A stretch of DNA of 64,000 bases from Nocardia aobensis NBRC 100429 (GCF_000308375.1 NZ_BAFQ01000295.1:1-64000), one strand, 5' to 3'; counted from the stretch's first letter, positions 40,717 through 50,287 are shown. Notes: a model not told the origin generated them from the sequence alone. Numbers and translations: made by a program.

Positions 40717-42108
40717 TCAGTGGAATTCGGCGCCTCGTGAGGTGGGGTCGTGGCCGGTCAGCACTACGTCGGGAATGCCGGTCGGCACGCGCGGGTCGGG
40801 GAAGCGGGCCGGTATGGGCGCCGGATCGGGGGCTCGGTCGTAGCCCGGCGGTGGCGGCGGAAACGGCGCCGACCGTTCGATCATCGCCGCGTAGTAGGGC
40901 AGCCATTTGCCGTGATCGAACGTCACCGCACCGACGATGCGGCCCCGCCTTCCGTAGACGGCGGCGAACCGATGGTTCTCGGGACAGCCCTGGGTGAACG
41001 CGATCTCGTCACCGAACGAGCAGACCCCCACGCCTTTGATGTTCACCCCGAATTGCGCCGACCAGAACGACGGCAGCGGCAGGTGTGGTCGCCGTTCGGT
41101 CTCGAGGCTGATCATGTTGTTCGCGGCGACCTGCGCACCGCACACCGCGTTGTCCCAATGCTCCATCGAGATGAACTGATACTCGTACAGCACGTGCGGC
41201 TGCCGGGCGACATCCCCGGCCACGAAGATGTTGTCGGTCACCACCCCGTTGATGTCGAAGGCACGACAGCCCGCATCACATCCGACGCCCCAGAAACCTG
41301 CGGCCAGCCCGGCACCCTGCAACCATTCGACATTGCGGATCGACCCCAGCGACGCGACCACCACATCGACGTCCAGTGTGGTTCCGTCCGAGAGGCAGGC
41401 CTGGCGCACCCGGCCCTCGGCGTCACCGTCGAGGGATCGGACGGACACACCGGTGCGCAGGTCGACCCCCGCGCCGCGCTGCATCCGCGCGGCGATATCG
41501 CCGATCACCCCGCCGAGCGGGCCGATCAGTGGTCCGCCGCCGCGTTCGGCGACGGTCACCGGCACGCCGCGCTCGCGGCACACCGAGGCCAGCTCGGAGC
41601 CGATGAATCCCGAGCCGACGACCAGGACGCGCTTCGGATTCGCGTTGAGCGCGGCCTGGAGTCCCGCCGCGTCCTCGCGGGTGCGCACCGTGAACACTCC
41701 GCGCAGCGCGCCCTCGGCGGGGTTCGGCCACGGCCGGGCTCGAACGCCGGTGGCGATGAGCAACCGGTCGTAGGGCACCGTGTCGCCGGTGGCCAGCAGG
41801 ACCCGCCGGTTCACTCGGTCCAGACCGGTCGCGGCCACTCCCAGCCGCCAGTCCGCGTCGACGGCCCGCATCCGCGGAAGTGCGGTGTGATCGGCGCCGA
41901 CCCACCCCTGCAGGACCTGTTTCGACAACGGCGGACGGTCGTACGGTTCGTGCGGCTCGTCGCCGATGAGGGTCAGGTTGCCGTGAAAGCCTCTCTCCCG
42001 CAACGCTTCCGCCGCGCGCAGTCCGGCCAGGGAGGCGCCCACGATGACGATGCGGCCTTCCGCCCGGAATGTCTCGACCAGGTCCGCGACCAGCGAGGCG
42101 GTCCTCAT
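40717..42108 (-). CDS. Ferredoxin reductase (FAD/NAD(P)-binding)
   Basis: A 463-residue reductase of the putidaredoxin reductase type. It has two Rossmann folds: GRIVIVGASLAGLRAAEALRERG (FAD, about residues 18-40) and RVLVVGSGFIGSELASVCRERG (NAD, about 150-171). FVAGDVARQPH is the second FAD motif. It has a C-terminal extension rich in Pro. The start is ATG 42108, overlapping the ferredoxin stop (ATGA), so the two are translationally coupled. It passes electrons from NAD(P)H to the ferredoxin and the P450 at 39398. Confidence 0.85.
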   Translation of the reverse strand: MRTASLVADLVETFRAEGRIVIVGASLAGLRAAEALRERGFHGNLTLIGDEPHEPYDRPPLSKQVLQGWVGADHTALPRMRAVDADWRLGVAATGLDRVNRRVLLATGDTVPYDRLLIATGVRARPWPNPAEGALRGVFTVRTREDAAGLQAALNANPKRVLVVGSGFIGSELASVCRERGVPVTVAERGGGPLIGPLGGVIGDIAARMQRGAGVDLRTGVSVRSLDGDAEGRVRQACLSDGTTLDVDVVVASLGSIRNVEWLQGAGLAAGFWGVGCDAGCRAFDINGVVTDNIFVAGDVARQPHVLYEYQFISMEHWDNAVCGAQVAANNMISLETERRPHLPLPSFWSAQFGVNIKGVGVCSFGDEIAFTQGCPENHRFAAVYGRRGRIVGAVTFDHGKWLPYYAAMIERSAPFPPPPPGYDRAPDPAPIPARFPDPRVPTGIPDVVLTGHDPTSRGAEFH

Positions 42109-42323
42109 GGCGCGGGCTCGGCGTCCTCGGGAGTGTGGGTTTCCACCGCGATGGCCTGGACCGGACACGACGCCGCCGCCCGCAGGACCCGGCGGCGCTG
42201 TTCGTCGTCCGGGTTGGGGTCGTAGGTCAGCGCCTCCTCGCCCAGTAATCGCAGCACTTGCGGTGCCAGCGGAACGCACTGCGCGTATCCCTGACACTTG
42301 TTCAGATCGACCACGATGCGCAT
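42105..42323 (-). CDS. [3Fe-4S]-type ferredoxin
   Basis: A 72-residue ferredoxin. MRIVVDLNKCQGYAQCVPLAP supplies Cys10 and Cys16, and ASCPVQAI the third ligand. Loss of one of the four usual cysteines implies a [3Fe-4S] cluster, normal for P450 partners in actinobacteria. The start is ATG 42323; the upstream extension to 42365 is not supported. First gene of the three-gene P450 operon. Confidence 0.85.
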   Translation of the reverse strand: MRIVVDLNKCQGYAQCVPLAPQVLRLLGEEALTYDPNPDDEQRRRVLRAAASCPVQAIAVETHTPEDAEPAP

Positions 42324-42391
42324 GCCCTCAGCTCCCCTTCCGAACCCGTGCGGAGCACTCACCAAGGATTCGTAGCGGCCGGGCCGACGGG

Positions 42392-42889
42392 TTATCGCCG
42401 GCGGCGGGGTGTTGCCGAGCGGGGTGGCGCCGCACGCATGTGGTCGCGCACCGGAGACAGCAGATCGGCCAGCGCCGTGGTGTCCTCGCGTGACAACGGC
42501 TCGAACAGTTGCTGGTTGACGACCTCGGTGTGGCCGGGCAGCACCTCGGCGAGCAGCGCCCGGCCGGCATCGGTGATCGTGACCGTGACGCCGCGCTCGT
42601 CGTCCGCGGAGGGTGCGCGCGTGACCAGGCCCGCCTTCTCGAGCAGACCTGCCTGGTAGGTCAATCCGCTGCGGCTGTAGACGACGCCGTCGGCCAAGTC
42701 GGTCATGCGTTCACTGCCGGTGGGGGAGTCGAGGCCGAGCCGCGCCAGAAGCTGGAACTGCACGTAGCTCAGATCGCCGGCGTCTCGCAGCTGTTGCTCG
42801 ACCGCGTGCCGCAGCAGGCCGGCCACCTCCATGAGGGCGAAGTACGCGCCCAGTTGGGCGGCGTCCAGCGGCCGCGGGGTGTCGGACAT
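42392..42889 (-). CDS. MarR family regulator
   Basis: A 165-residue winged-helix regulator: LRDAGDLSYVQFQLLARLGL, TDLADGVVYSRSGLTYQAGLLEKAGLVTRAPSADDERGVTVTITDAGR (HTH plus wing, about residues 60-107). The start is ATG 42889. It is divergent from the quinone-oxidoreductase-like gene, with three related palindromes in the 116-bp gap, a typical layout for a MarR repressor sensing electrophiles or phenolics and controlling itself and the reductase. Confidence 0.85.
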   Translation of the reverse strand: MSDTPRPLDAAQLGAYFALMEVAGLLRHAVEQQLRDAGDLSYVQFQLLARLGLDSPTGSERMTDLADGVVYSRSGLTYQAGLLEKAGLVTRAPSADDERGVTVTITDAGRALLAEVLPGHTEVVNQQLFEPLSREDTTALADLLSPVRDHMRAAPPRSATPRRRR

Positions 42890-42905
42890 GGCACGACTGT
42901 ACCAC

Positions 42906-42980
42906 TTGCTTCGATTTCGAACCTCTTGCTTCGAATTCAAAGCACTGCTACGGTTGCACAGTGCTTCGAGTTCGAAGCAC
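42906..42980. promoter_or_regulatory. Three MarR operator-like palindromes
   Basis: Box 3 is a perfect palindrome GTGCTTCGAGTTCGAAGCAC (42961-42980). Box 2 is TGCTTCGAATTCAAAGCA (42927-42944), one base pair off symmetry. Box 1 is the weaker TTGCTTCGATTTCGAA (42906-42921). All share TGCTTCGA/TCGAAGCA arms and lie between marR and the divergent reductase. Confidence 0.7.
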
Positions 42981-43005
42981 ATCACATCGAGAGTGAGGCA
43001 CCACG

Positions 43006-43950
43006 ATGAAGGCGATCCGATTTCACGAGTACGGCGATCCCGACGTTCTTCGCTACGAGGACGTCGACCTGCCCGTTCCCGGTCCCGGGCAGGTGCGGGT
43101 GCGCGTCGCGGCGACCTCGTTCAACGCCGTCGACGGCAATATTCGCGCCGGGTTCATGCAGGGCCCCATGCCGCTGACCCTGCCGCACATTCCCGGCGTG
43201 GACGTCGCGGGAACGGTCGACGCACTCGGCGAGGGCGTCGCCGAGTGGGCGGTCGGTGAGCGGGTCGTCGGCTTCCTGCCGTTCACCGACGACGGGGCCG
43301 CGGCGGAGTACGTCCTCGCGTCCGCGGAGATTCTGGCGGCGGCGCCGGCGAGTATCCCGCTCACCGATGCGGCCGCGCTCCCGGTGGTCGGTCTCACGGC
43401 GTGGCAGGCGTTGTTCGACCACGCCGAACTGAAGCCCGGCCAGCGGATTCTGATCAGCGGCGCCGGCGGCGCCGTGGGTGGTTATGCGCTACAGCTGGCC
43501 AAGGCGGCCGGTGCCTACGTGATCGCCACCGGCAGTCCGCGCAGCCGCGAGCGCGTCGCGGCGCGGGGTGCCGACGAGGTCGTCGACCACACCACCACCG
43601 AGGTGACCGCCGCGGTGACCGAGCCGGTCGACGTCCTGCTCAACCTCGCGCCGATCGGCCCGGCCGAGTACGCGGCGCTGGCCGGTCTGGTCCGCGACGG
43701 CGGCGTCGTGGTCGGCACCACCGTGTGGATGCCCGCCCCGGCGGACGAGGCACGCGGTGTGCGTGCGGTCGACGTCTACGTCCGCGGTGATGCGCGGCAA
43801 CTGGCGGAACTCGTTGCGCGCGTGGATCTTCGCGAGCTGATCGTGGACGTCGACGAGCGTGCGCCTCTGGCCGAGCTGGCGTCGGTGCACACCCGGGCGG
43901 CCGCGGGGACGCTGCCGGGCAAGGTCGTCGTCGTTGCGGCCACGGACTGA
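43006..43950 (+). CDS. Quinone oxidoreductase-like MDR family protein
   Basis: A 314-residue medium-chain reductase: MKAIRFHEYGDPDVLRYED and PGVDVAGTVDALGEGV (substrate domain), ILISGAGGAVGGYALQLAKAAGA (NADPH-binding, about residues 149-171). It lacks zinc ligands, as in the zeta-crystallin/QOR group, so NADPH-dependent reduction of quinones or enones is likely. The ATG at 43006 follows the strongest MarR box by 25 bp, so repression by the divergent MarR is expected. Confidence 0.85.
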   Translation: MKAIRFHEYGDPDVLRYEDVDLPVPGPGQVRVRVAATSFNAVDGNIRAGFMQGPMPLTLPHIPGVDVAGTVDALGEGVAEWAVGERVVGFLPFTDDGAAAEYVLASAEILAAAPASIPLTDAAALPVVGLTAWQALFDHAELKPGQRILISGAGGAVGGYALQLAKAAGAYVIATGSPRSRERVAARGADEVVDHTTTEVTAAVTEPVDVLLNLAPIGPAEYAALAGLVRDGGVVVGTTVWMPAPADEARGVRAVDVYVRGDARQLAELVARVDLRELIVDVDERAPLAELASVHTRAAAGTLPGKVVVVAATD

Positions 43951-43995
43951 CCACCACCGGCGGGCTGCCCGGACGCCCCGCTCGCGGAGACCGGA

Positions 43996-44799
43996 CTACT
44001 TGCGGGCGACGCCCGCGTAGGCCGACACCTGCGCGTCCATCTTCTTCGGCGGGGCCACGCCGTCGGGGTGCCAGCGGTGGGGCACCTCGATACCCGGTTC
44101 GACCAGGTCCATACCGTCGAAGAAGCGCGCGAACTCGTCGCGGCTGCGGACCTGGCACGGCAGGCCGCTGCGGCGGTAGATCTCGACCACGGTGGCTATC
44201 GCCGCCGGATCGAAGTCCGGGGTGACGTGTGTCATCACCAGGTACGAGCCGGGGACGAACCGGTTCATCAACGTCTCGATGATGCCGTAGGCGTCCTGCT
44301 CGTCGGGCACGAAGTGCATCAGCGCGTTGAGGCTGACCGCGACCGGCCGGGTCAGGTCCAATGTCTCGTGCAAACCGGGCGCATCGAGAATGTCCTGGGG
44401 TGTGGTGACGTCGGCGGAGAGGTAATTGGTGCGTCCCTCCGGGGAACTGATCATCAACGCTCGGGCGTGGACGAGCACGATCGGATCGTTGTCGACGTAG
44501 ACCACTCGTGCGTCGGGGGCGACCTCCTGGGCCACCTGATGCAGATTCGGCTCGGTCGGGATACCCGTTCCGATATCGAGGAATTGGCGAATCCCCTTGT
44601 GCGCGAGGAATCGTGTCACGCGGTGGATGAAGGCCCTGTTCTGCTGCGCGGCCGTCCGCACTCCGGGCCAGGTCGCCACGACCTTTTCGGCCGCTTCCGC
44701 ATCCGCGCTGTAGTGATCCTGGCCGCCGAGGTAGTAGTCGTACATGCGGGCGGTGTGTGGCTGGTTCTGTCGCAGATCGACAGGGGCGCCGGATTCCAC
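43996..44799 (-). CDS. DUF574 (Methyltransf_19) SAM-dependent methyltransferase
   Basis: A 267-residue protein of the actinobacterial DUF574 family: NQPHTARMYDYYLGGQDHYSADAEAA at the N-terminus, QFLDIGTGIPTEPNLHQVAQ (SAM motif I), VVYVDNDPIVLVHARAL (motif II), and a C-terminal GVAR. The family is abundant in Nocardia and Streptomyces; substrates are unknown. GTG 44799, with GAAAGGA upstream, gives the usual family length; TTG 44871 has no ribosome site. Divergent from the hydrogenase operon. Confidence 0.85.
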   Translation of the reverse strand: MESGAPVDLRQNQPHTARMYDYYLGGQDHYSADAEAAEKVVATWPGVRTAAQQNRAFIHRVTRFLAHKGIRQFLDIGTGIPTEPNLHQVAQEVAPDARVVYVDNDPIVLVHARALMISSPEGRTNYLSADVTTPQDILDAPGLHETLDLTRPVAVSLNALMHFVPDEQDAYGIIETLMNRFVPGSYLVMTHVTPDFDPAAIATVVEIYRRSGLPCQVRSRDEFARFFDGMDLVEPGIEVPHRWHPDGVAPPKKMDAQVSAYAGVARK

Positions 44800-44871
44800 G
44801 GTCGCAGTCCTTTCCGAGACGAAGTGGCCCTGGCGAAATGCGGTGCGCCGGGTCGAACGTGTTGCGGGCAA

Positions 44872-44922
44872 CGGGAATCGGCGACCCGGCCGATTCCCGC
44901 ACGCCGGGTGAGTCTACCCGGC
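44872..44922. other. Two adjacent perfect hairpins in the gap before the hydrogenase operon
   Basis: Hairpin 1: CGGGAATCGGC (44872-44882) with GCCGATTCCCG (44889-44899), 6-nt loop. Hairpin 2: GCCGGGT (44903-44909) with ACCCGGC (44916-44922), 6-nt loop. They lie in the 350-bp gap 44800-45149, which holds no gene. They could be a regulator site or an attenuator-like leader; role unknown. Confidence 0.5.
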
Positions 44923-45149
44923 ACCCTCGGCAGGGACCCGGTTCTCCGACGATCTTGTCACCGCCTCCGTCGGGGTCCGGGGCGCGGGCCTCGGGGACGG
45001 CGCGGGCCTGCGTTGCCGTGGATCGATGCGATTCGGGCCTTCCGTCCCCTCGGCCGGGACCTTCGGCGCTCCCGATCGGGCAGCGCCGCGACGAGGCTGG
45101 AACGCGAACCGGCGACGAACACCGACTCTGCGGCGAACAGAGGCCCCAC

Positions 45150-46280
45150 ATGACCATCGGCGACAGCGTGACGATCGACCGGGCGGGCCTGGATCGGCTC
45201 GTCACGGTCCTGATCGAGCACGGCTACCGGGTCATCGGCCCGCAGGTCCGCGACGGGGCGATAGTCCTCGACGAGCTCGACTCGGGCGCCCGGCTGCCGG
45301 CGGGCTGGGGAGCGCATACCGAGCCGGGGCGATATCGGCTGTTCCGGCGCGACGACGAAGCCGTCTTCTCGCATTCCGCCGGTCCGGGATCGTGGAAGCA
45401 ATTCCTCCACCCGCCGCATCGCAGGCTCGCCGGACTCGATGCGGATCTGAATGCCGAACCGGTGCGGGAAGTTCCGACGCCGACCGCGTTTCTCGGCGTA
45501 CGCGGCTGCGATATGGCCGCGATCGGCGTGCTTGGGCAGGTGCTCGGCGGCGGTGCGCATCCCGATGCGGCGTTCGCGGCTCGGCGGCGGGAGCTGTTCA
45601 TCATCGGTGTGAACTGCACCGAGCCCGGCGGAGTGTGCTTCTGCGCGTCGATGCACACCGGCCCGGACGTGTCCGCCGGCTACGACCTGGCCCTCACCGA
45701 ACGCCTCGATCACGCCGGTCACCGGTTCCTCGTCGACGTGGGCACCGAGGCGGGTGCGCGCATCGCCGCCGAGCTGGTCACCGAACCGAGTTCGGAGACG
45801 GAGATATCGGCGGCACGCGCCGAGGTCGCGGCGGCGGCCGGCCGGATGGGGCGCAGCATGCCGGATGTCGATGTGCGCGACGTGCTTCGCCGCTCCCAGG
45901 AGTCACCCCACTGGGAGGACGTCGCGAGCCGCTGTCTCACCTGCGCCAACTGCACGATGGTGTGCCCCACCTGCTTCTGCACCACCACCGAGGACGTCAC
46001 CGATCTCACCGGCACGCATGCCGAGCGCTGGGAGCGCTGGGCCTCGTGCTTCGAACTCGACTTCTCCCATCTGCACGGCGGCAGTGTCCGGCAGTCGGGA
46101 GAGAGCCGGTACCGGCAGTGGCTCAGCCACAAATTGAGTACCTGGTACGACCAATTCGGCAGTTCCGGCTGCGTGGGGTGCGGACGCTGCATCGCGTGGT
46201 GCCCGGCGGGTATCGACTTGACCGTCGAGGTCGCCCGCCTGGCCGAAACGGCCGACGGAGGCGACGATGACCGCCGTTGA
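45150..46280 (+). CDS. Group 3b [NiFe]-hydrogenase iron-sulfur subunit (beta/HyhB type)
   Basis: A 376-residue protein of the sulfhydrogenase beta / anaerobic sulfite reductase A type. The N-terminal half (FLGVRGCDMAAIGVLGQVL, NCTEPGGVCFC) is followed by two [4Fe-4S] motifs: CLTCANCTMVCPTCFC and CVGCGRCIAWCPAG. It wires electrons between the hydrogenase dimer and the NAD(P)-reducing subunit. ATG 45150 (AGAGG upstream) is preferred to the long open frame from 44757. First gene of the hydrogenase operon, overlapping the next by 14 bp. Confidence 0.85.
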   Translation: MTIGDSVTIDRAGLDRLVTVLIEHGYRVIGPQVRDGAIVLDELDSGARLPAGWGAHTEPGRYRLFRRDDEAVFSHSAGPGSWKQFLHPPHRRLAGLDADLNAEPVREVPTPTAFLGVRGCDMAAIGVLGQVLGGGAHPDAAFAARRRELFIIGVNCTEPGGVCFCASMHTGPDVSAGYDLALTERLDHAGHRFLVDVGTEAGARIAAELVTEPSSETEISAARAEVAAAAGRMGRSMPDVDVRDVLRRSQESPHWEDVASRCLTCANCTMVCPTCFCTTTEDVTDLTGTHAERWERWASCFELDFSHLHGGSVRQSGESRYRQWLSHKLSTWYDQFGSSGCVGCGRCIAWCPAGIDLTVEVARLAETADGGDDDRR

Positions 46281-46791
46281 GGAGACCACCGCTGAGGAGC
46301 TGTCCGCCTTCGCTCCGCTCGCCACGCTGGACCGCGGCAAACTCGCCACGCTCGCCCACGCGGGACGAAACGTTCGCTATCCCGCCGGGCAGCGGTTGAT
46401 CACCGAGGGCCGCCGAGCCGACCGATGCTGGCTCATCCGATCGGGATGTGTGGGCGTGGACGCGGCGCTGCCCGGACGCGACCCGGTTGTGGTGCAGACT
46501 CTGGGACCCGGTGATCTGCTGGGATGGTCGTGGCTGGTGCCGCCGTACCGCTGGCACTTCGGCGCCGTCACCACCGAGCCCGTGCAGGCGATCGAATTCG
46601 ACGCGGCCCGCCTGGCCGACATCGCCGATACCGACCCGAAATTCGGCTACACGCTCACCCTGCTGCTGTTCGAGGCGCTCGTGGAGCGGCTGCAGGCGAC
46701 CCGGGCCAGATTGCTGAACCTCTACCGCAACCCGGGCGAGACGGCCGCGACCGCCCCACTGCGCATGGGGGAGAGCGGAGGTGGGCGGTGA
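46267..46791 (+). CDS. Cyclic nucleotide-binding domain protein in the hydrogenase operon
   Basis: A 174-residue protein with one Crp-type cNMP-binding barrel (LATLAHAGRNVRYPAGQRLITEGRRADRCWLIRSGCVGV, about residues 18-56; LGPGDLLGWSWLVPPYRW) followed by a helix, but no DNA-binding HTH. It is embedded between the Fe-S and diaphorase subunits with overlaps on both sides (14 bp and GTGA), as in mycobacterial group 3b clusters. It may sense a nucleotide or redox state and regulate the complex allosterically. Confidence 0.8.
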   Translation: MTAVEETTAEELSAFAPLATLDRGKLATLAHAGRNVRYPAGQRLITEGRRADRCWLIRSGCVGVDAALPGRDPVVVQTLGPGDLLGWSWLVPPYRWHFGAVTTEPVQAIEFDAARLADIADTDPKFGYTLTLLLFEALVERLQATRARLLNLYRNPGETAATAPLRMGESGGGR

Positions 46792-47642
46792 GCAGCGCGC
46801 CGGCTGCGGCCGTGGCCGCGGACCCGGACACCATGCTCCGTTATCGGGTGGTCGACCGCATCCGGCAGACCGCCGATACCGCGACCTTGGTCCTCGCCCC
46901 GATAGATGGTGCGGCACAACGGTTCCGGGCCGGCCAGTTCATGATGCTCTACCGATTCGGGGTGGGCGAGATCGCGATCTCGATCAGCGGCGATCCGTGT
47001 GCCCCCGGCGATCTCCTCGAGCACACCATTCGTTCGGTCGGCGCGGTGAGCGCGGCGCTGCACGACTCGCCGCCCGGCGCGGTGATCGGGGTGCGCGGGC
47101 CGTTCGGCACCGGATGGGATCTCGATTCCGTCGTCGGCCGCGATCTCGTCGTCGTCGGTGGCGGAGTCGGTGTGGCGCCGCTGCGTCCGATCGTGCTGGA
47201 GGCGCTGGCGCGGCGAGCCGAATACGGCCGGATCGTGCTGATCACCGGCGCTCGGACACCCGATGAGATCCTCTTCCGGGACGATCAGCGTGCATGGCAC
47301 GCCGACGGCCGGCTCGAGCTTTACCGAACCGTCGATCACCCGGCTCCCGGCTGGACGGGAAGGGTCGGCTTCGTCACCGAACCCCTCCGCACGCTCGTCG
47401 TCGACCCGGGGCGCACCACGGCATTCCTGTGCGGACCGGAACCGATGATGCGGTTCTGCGCGCAGACGCTGATCCGGCACGGCATGGCACGCGCTGACAT
47501 TCGCCTGTCGATGGAGCGCAATATGCAGTGCGGAGTGGGCCGATGCGGCCACTGTCAGCTCGGGCCGCTGCTGATCTGCCGCGACGGTCCCGTCGTCGAC
47601 TACGCGGTGGCCGGGCCGCTGATGACGGTGCGGGAGTTGTGA
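46788..47642 (+). CDS. Group 3b [NiFe]-hydrogenase FAD/NAD(P) subunit (gamma/HyhG type)
   Basis: A 284-residue ferredoxin-NADP-reductase-type subunit. GQFMMLY and the FAD barrel come first, then [20 protein letters not shown] (NAD(P) loop, about residues 122-141) and [10 protein letters not shown]. The C-terminal [20 protein letters not shown]...C carries four Cys for a [2Fe-2S] cluster. It exchanges hydride with NAD(P). GTG 46788 follows GGAGGTGG and overlaps the previous stop (GTGA); the stop overlaps the small-subunit ATG by one base. Confidence 0.85.
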   Translation: MSSAPAAAVAADPDTMLRYRVVDRIRQTADTATLVLAPIDGAAQRFRAGQFMMLYRFGVGEIAISISGDPCAPGDLLEHTIRSVGAVSAALHDSPPGAVIGVRGPFGTGWDLDSVVGRDLVVVGGGVGVAPLRPIVLEALARRAEYGRIVLITGARTPDEILFRDDQRAWHADGRLELYRTVDHPAPGWTGRVGFVTEPLRTLVVDPGRTTAFLCGPEPMMRFCAQTLIRHGMARADIRLSMERNMQCGVGRCGHCQLGPLLICRDGPVVDYAVAGPLMTVREL

Positions 47643-48415
47643 TGGCCGTCCCGACCCTCGCGGTATGGAAGTTCACCTCCTGCGACGGCTGTCAGCTCAC
47701 CCTGCTGGACTGCGAGGACGAACTGCTGACCCTCGCGGGCCGGATCCGGATCGCGCATTTCACCGAGGCGTCCAGTGCGGTCGAACCCGGTCCGTACGAC
47801 GTGTCGCTGGTCGAGGGATCGGTCTCCACCCCCGAAGAGGTGGATCGGATCGCCGAAATCCGCGCGCAGTCACGCATTCTCGTCACGATCGGCGCCTGCG
47901 CCAGTCACGGCGGCATCCAGGCACTGCGCAACTTCGCCGATATCGCGGACTTCACCTCGATCGTGTACGCGAGCCCGCAGTACATATCGACGCTGGACAC
48001 CGTGACCCCGATCGCCGCGCATGTGCGAGTGGACTACGAACTGCGCGGCTGCCCCATCGACCGCCGCCAGCTCCTCGACACTCTCTGCGCGCTGCTGGCC
48101 GGTCGCGCACCCGACCTGCCGGACACCAGTGTGTGCACCGAATGCAAACGCCGCGGCACTACCTGCGTCATGGTGGCCGACGGCATACCGTGCCTGGGCC
48201 CGGTGACCCAGGCCGGCTGCGGCGCCCTGTGCCCGTCGTATCACCGTGGCTGTTTCGGATGCTTCGGGCCGATGGCGCGACCCAATATCGGTGCGCTGCT
48301 TCCGATTCTGCGCGTCAACGGCATGTCCTACGAGGATGTCGACCGAGTGTTCCACACAGTTGCCGCAGCCGCACCGCCGTTCGCGCAGAGGGGGCGAGAT
48401 GACCCGCCGCGGTAG
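47642..48415 (+). CDS. hyhS: Group 3b [NiFe]-hydrogenase small subunit
   Basis: A 257-residue small (delta) subunit with no Tat signal, so cytoplasmic. The proximal [4Fe-4S] cluster is CDGC at residues 14-17 with GACASHGG and GCPIDR. The medial and distal clusters come from [28 protein letters not shown]. It conducts electrons from the NiFe site to the Fe-S subunit. The 3' end overlaps the large-subunit start by 17 bp. Confidence 0.9.
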   Translation: MAVPTLAVWKFTSCDGCQLTLLDCEDELLTLAGRIRIAHFTEASSAVEPGPYDVSLVEGSVSTPEEVDRIAEIRAQSRILVTIGACASHGGIQALRNFADIADFTSIVYASPQYISTLDTVTPIAAHVRVDYELRGCPIDRRQLLDTLCALLAGRAPDLPDTSVCTECKRRGTTCVMVADGIPCLGPVTQAGCGALCPSYHRGCFGCFGPMARPNIGALLPILRVNGMSYEDVDRVFHTVAAAAPPFAQRGRDDPPR

Positions 48416-49691
48416 GCGATTGACGGTGAACTCGCTGGCTCGGGTGGAGGGGGAAGGGGCGCTGCGGGTGGTCGTCGAAGACGGCACGGTCACCCGTGCG
48501 GAATTGAACATCTATGAGCCACCACGATTCTTCGAGGCGTTCCTGCGGGGCAGGGCGTACACCGAGCCGCCCGATATCACCGCGCGCATCTGCGGGATCT
48601 GCCCGGTGGCGTATCAGACCAGCGCGTGCAACGCCCTCGAACAGCTCTGCGGTATCCGTCTCGACGCGCCGCTGGCGGCGCTGCGGCGGCTGCTGTATTG
48701 CGGTGAGTGGATCGCCAGCCACGCCCTGCACATCTATCTGCTGCACCTGCCCGATTTCCTGGGCTATCCCGATGCCGTCGCGCTGGCCGCCGACCACCGG
48801 GACCTGGTGGAACACGGTCTGGCGGTGAAGAAGGCGGGCAACAGCCTGCTCGAACTGCTCGGGGGACGCTCGATCCATCCGATCAACGTCCGAGTCGGGG
48901 GCTTCTATTCGGTGCCCGACCGGGACCGGCTCGAGCCGATCGCCGAACAGCTGCGTCGTGCGCGCGACTACGCCGCCGACACCGCCGAATTCGCCGCGGG
49001 ATTCGAATTTCCCGACCTCGAGCTCGACCACGACCTGCTCGCGCTCACCGCGCCGGACGGGTATGCCATCGAAGACGGAGACCTGCGCAGCGACACCGGA
49101 ACATCGTTCATCGCAGCCGATTTCGGTGCCCACGTCGTCGAACGGCAGGTGCCGCATTCCACCGCGTTGCACGCCCGATTGGACGGCCGGCGATATCTGG
49201 CCGGTCCGCTCGCCCGCTACAGCCTCAACTCCGCGCAGTTGTCACCGCTGGCCCGCGAGGTCGCCGCGGCCACCGGCCTGCGAGAGCAATGCCGAAACCC
49301 GTTCCGCAGCATCCTCGTTCGCGCCGTCGAACTGGTCTACGCGCTCGACGAAGCGCTGCGGCTGATCGGGGACTACGAGCGGCCCGCGCGACCGGCGATC
49401 ACGGCCCGCCCCCGTGCCGGCGTCGGCCACGGCGTCAGCGAAGCGCCACGCGGTGTGCTCTACCACCGGTACGAAACCGACGACGCCGGAGTGGTGAGCG
49501 CGGCCACCGTCATCCCGCCGACCTCGCAGAACCAGGCCGCGATCGAGGAGGACCTACGCCAGGTGGTGGAGGCCAACCTCGAACTGGACGACGCGGCACT
49601 CACCCACCTGTGTGAACTCACCATCCGCAACTACGACCCGTGCATCTCCTGCTCGGCCCACTTCCTCGACCTCGACCTGGTGCGCCGATGA
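48399..49691 (+). CDS. hyhL: Group 3b [NiFe]-hydrogenase large subunit
   Basis: A 430-residue catalytic subunit. The L1 motif [19 protein letters not shown] (about residues 62-80) and L2 motif DPCISCSAH near the C-terminus give the four Cys ligands of the NiFe(CN)2CO site. The residues after the L2 His (FLDLDLVRR) are the tail removed by the maturation protease encoded next. Bidirectional, oxygen-tolerant NAD(P)-linked hydrogenases of this group ferment or recycle reductant. ATG 48399 is preferred to the open frame from 48246. Stop and the next ATG overlap (ATGA). Confidence 0.9.
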   Translation: MTRRGRRLTVNSLARVEGEGALRVVVEDGTVTRAELNIYEPPRFFEAFLRGRAYTEPPDITARICGICPVAYQTSACNALEQLCGIRLDAPLAALRRLLYCGEWIASHALHIYLLHLPDFLGYPDAVALAADHRDLVEHGLAVKKAGNSLLELLGGRSIHPINVRVGGFYSVPDRDRLEPIAEQLRRARDYAADTAEFAAGFEFPDLELDHDLLALTAPDGYAIEDGDLRSDTGTSFIAADFGAHVVERQVPHSTALHARLDGRRYLAGPLARYSLNSAQLSPLAREVAAATGLREQCRNPFRSILVRAVELVYALDEALRLIGDYERPARPAITARPRAGVGHGVSEAPRGVLYHRYETDDAGVVSAATVIPPTSQNQAAIEEDLRQVVEANLELDDAALTHLCELTIRNYDPCISCSAHFLDLDLVRR

Positions 49692-50179
49692 TCGAGCCGC
49701 GGGCCGTGGTGATCGGTGTCGGCAACGACTACCGGCGCGACGACGGCATCGGCCCTGCCGTGGCTCGCCGCCTCGAATCGCTGCGTATCCCCGCCGTAGC
49801 GGTGGCACGGTGGGACGGCGACCCCGCCGGTCTTCTCGACCTGTGGGCAGATGTCGAGCTCGCGGTGGTCGTGGACGCGGTTCGCTGCGATCCCTCGAAT
49901 CCCGGCCGGATATGGCGAACCACGGTCGAGGCTCTGCGCGGGTGCGCCCGCGCCACCGGCTCGCACGCGCTGGGCATTCCCGATGTGCTGCCGCTCGGAC
50001 GAGTCCTGGGCAGTGTTCCGGCCGAACTGGTCGTCGTCGCGGTCGAGGCACAGAGCCTCGACCTGGGTGTCGGCATGTCCGGTCCGGTAGCGGCTGCTGT
50101 CCCGGACGTCGTCGCGGTCGTGCTGAGCGAACTCGCGCGCCTCGGTCTGCGCCCGTCCGAGCCGGCGCTGCCGGAGTGA
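49688..50179 (+). CDS. [NiFe]-hydrogenase maturation protease
   Basis: A 163-residue HyaD/HybD/HycI-type endopeptidase. VIGVGNDYRRDDGIGP (Ni-sensing Asp) starts the fold; VVVDAVR and GSHALGIPDVL carry the other metal ligands. It cleaves the C-terminal tail of the large subunit after nickel insertion. Translationally coupled to hyhL. Only hypA and hypB are seen among the pleiotropic accessory genes, 12 kb away. Confidence 0.85.
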   Translation: MIEPRAVVIGVGNDYRRDDGIGPAVARRLESLRIPAVAVARWDGDPAGLLDLWADVELAVVVDAVRCDPSNPGRIWRTTVEALRGCARATGSHALGIPDVLPLGRVLGSVPAELVVVAVEAQSLDLGVGMSGPVAAAVPDVVAVVLSELARLGLRPSEPALPE

Positions 50180-50287
50180 CGCCGCACCCGGCCGGTCGGG
50201 GCGGCTCACCGGTGCGGGCACCGGCCGTTCGGCACGAGCGGCACCGAGGAAAACGCCGGGCCGTCGCGGGCGTGGTAAGCATGTCGA

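Noticed and set aside
44757-45149. Upstream in-frame extension of the hydrogenase Fe-S subunit
   Set aside because: Low-complexity sequence with no family match; ATG 45150 has a ribosome site and gives the normal N-terminus.
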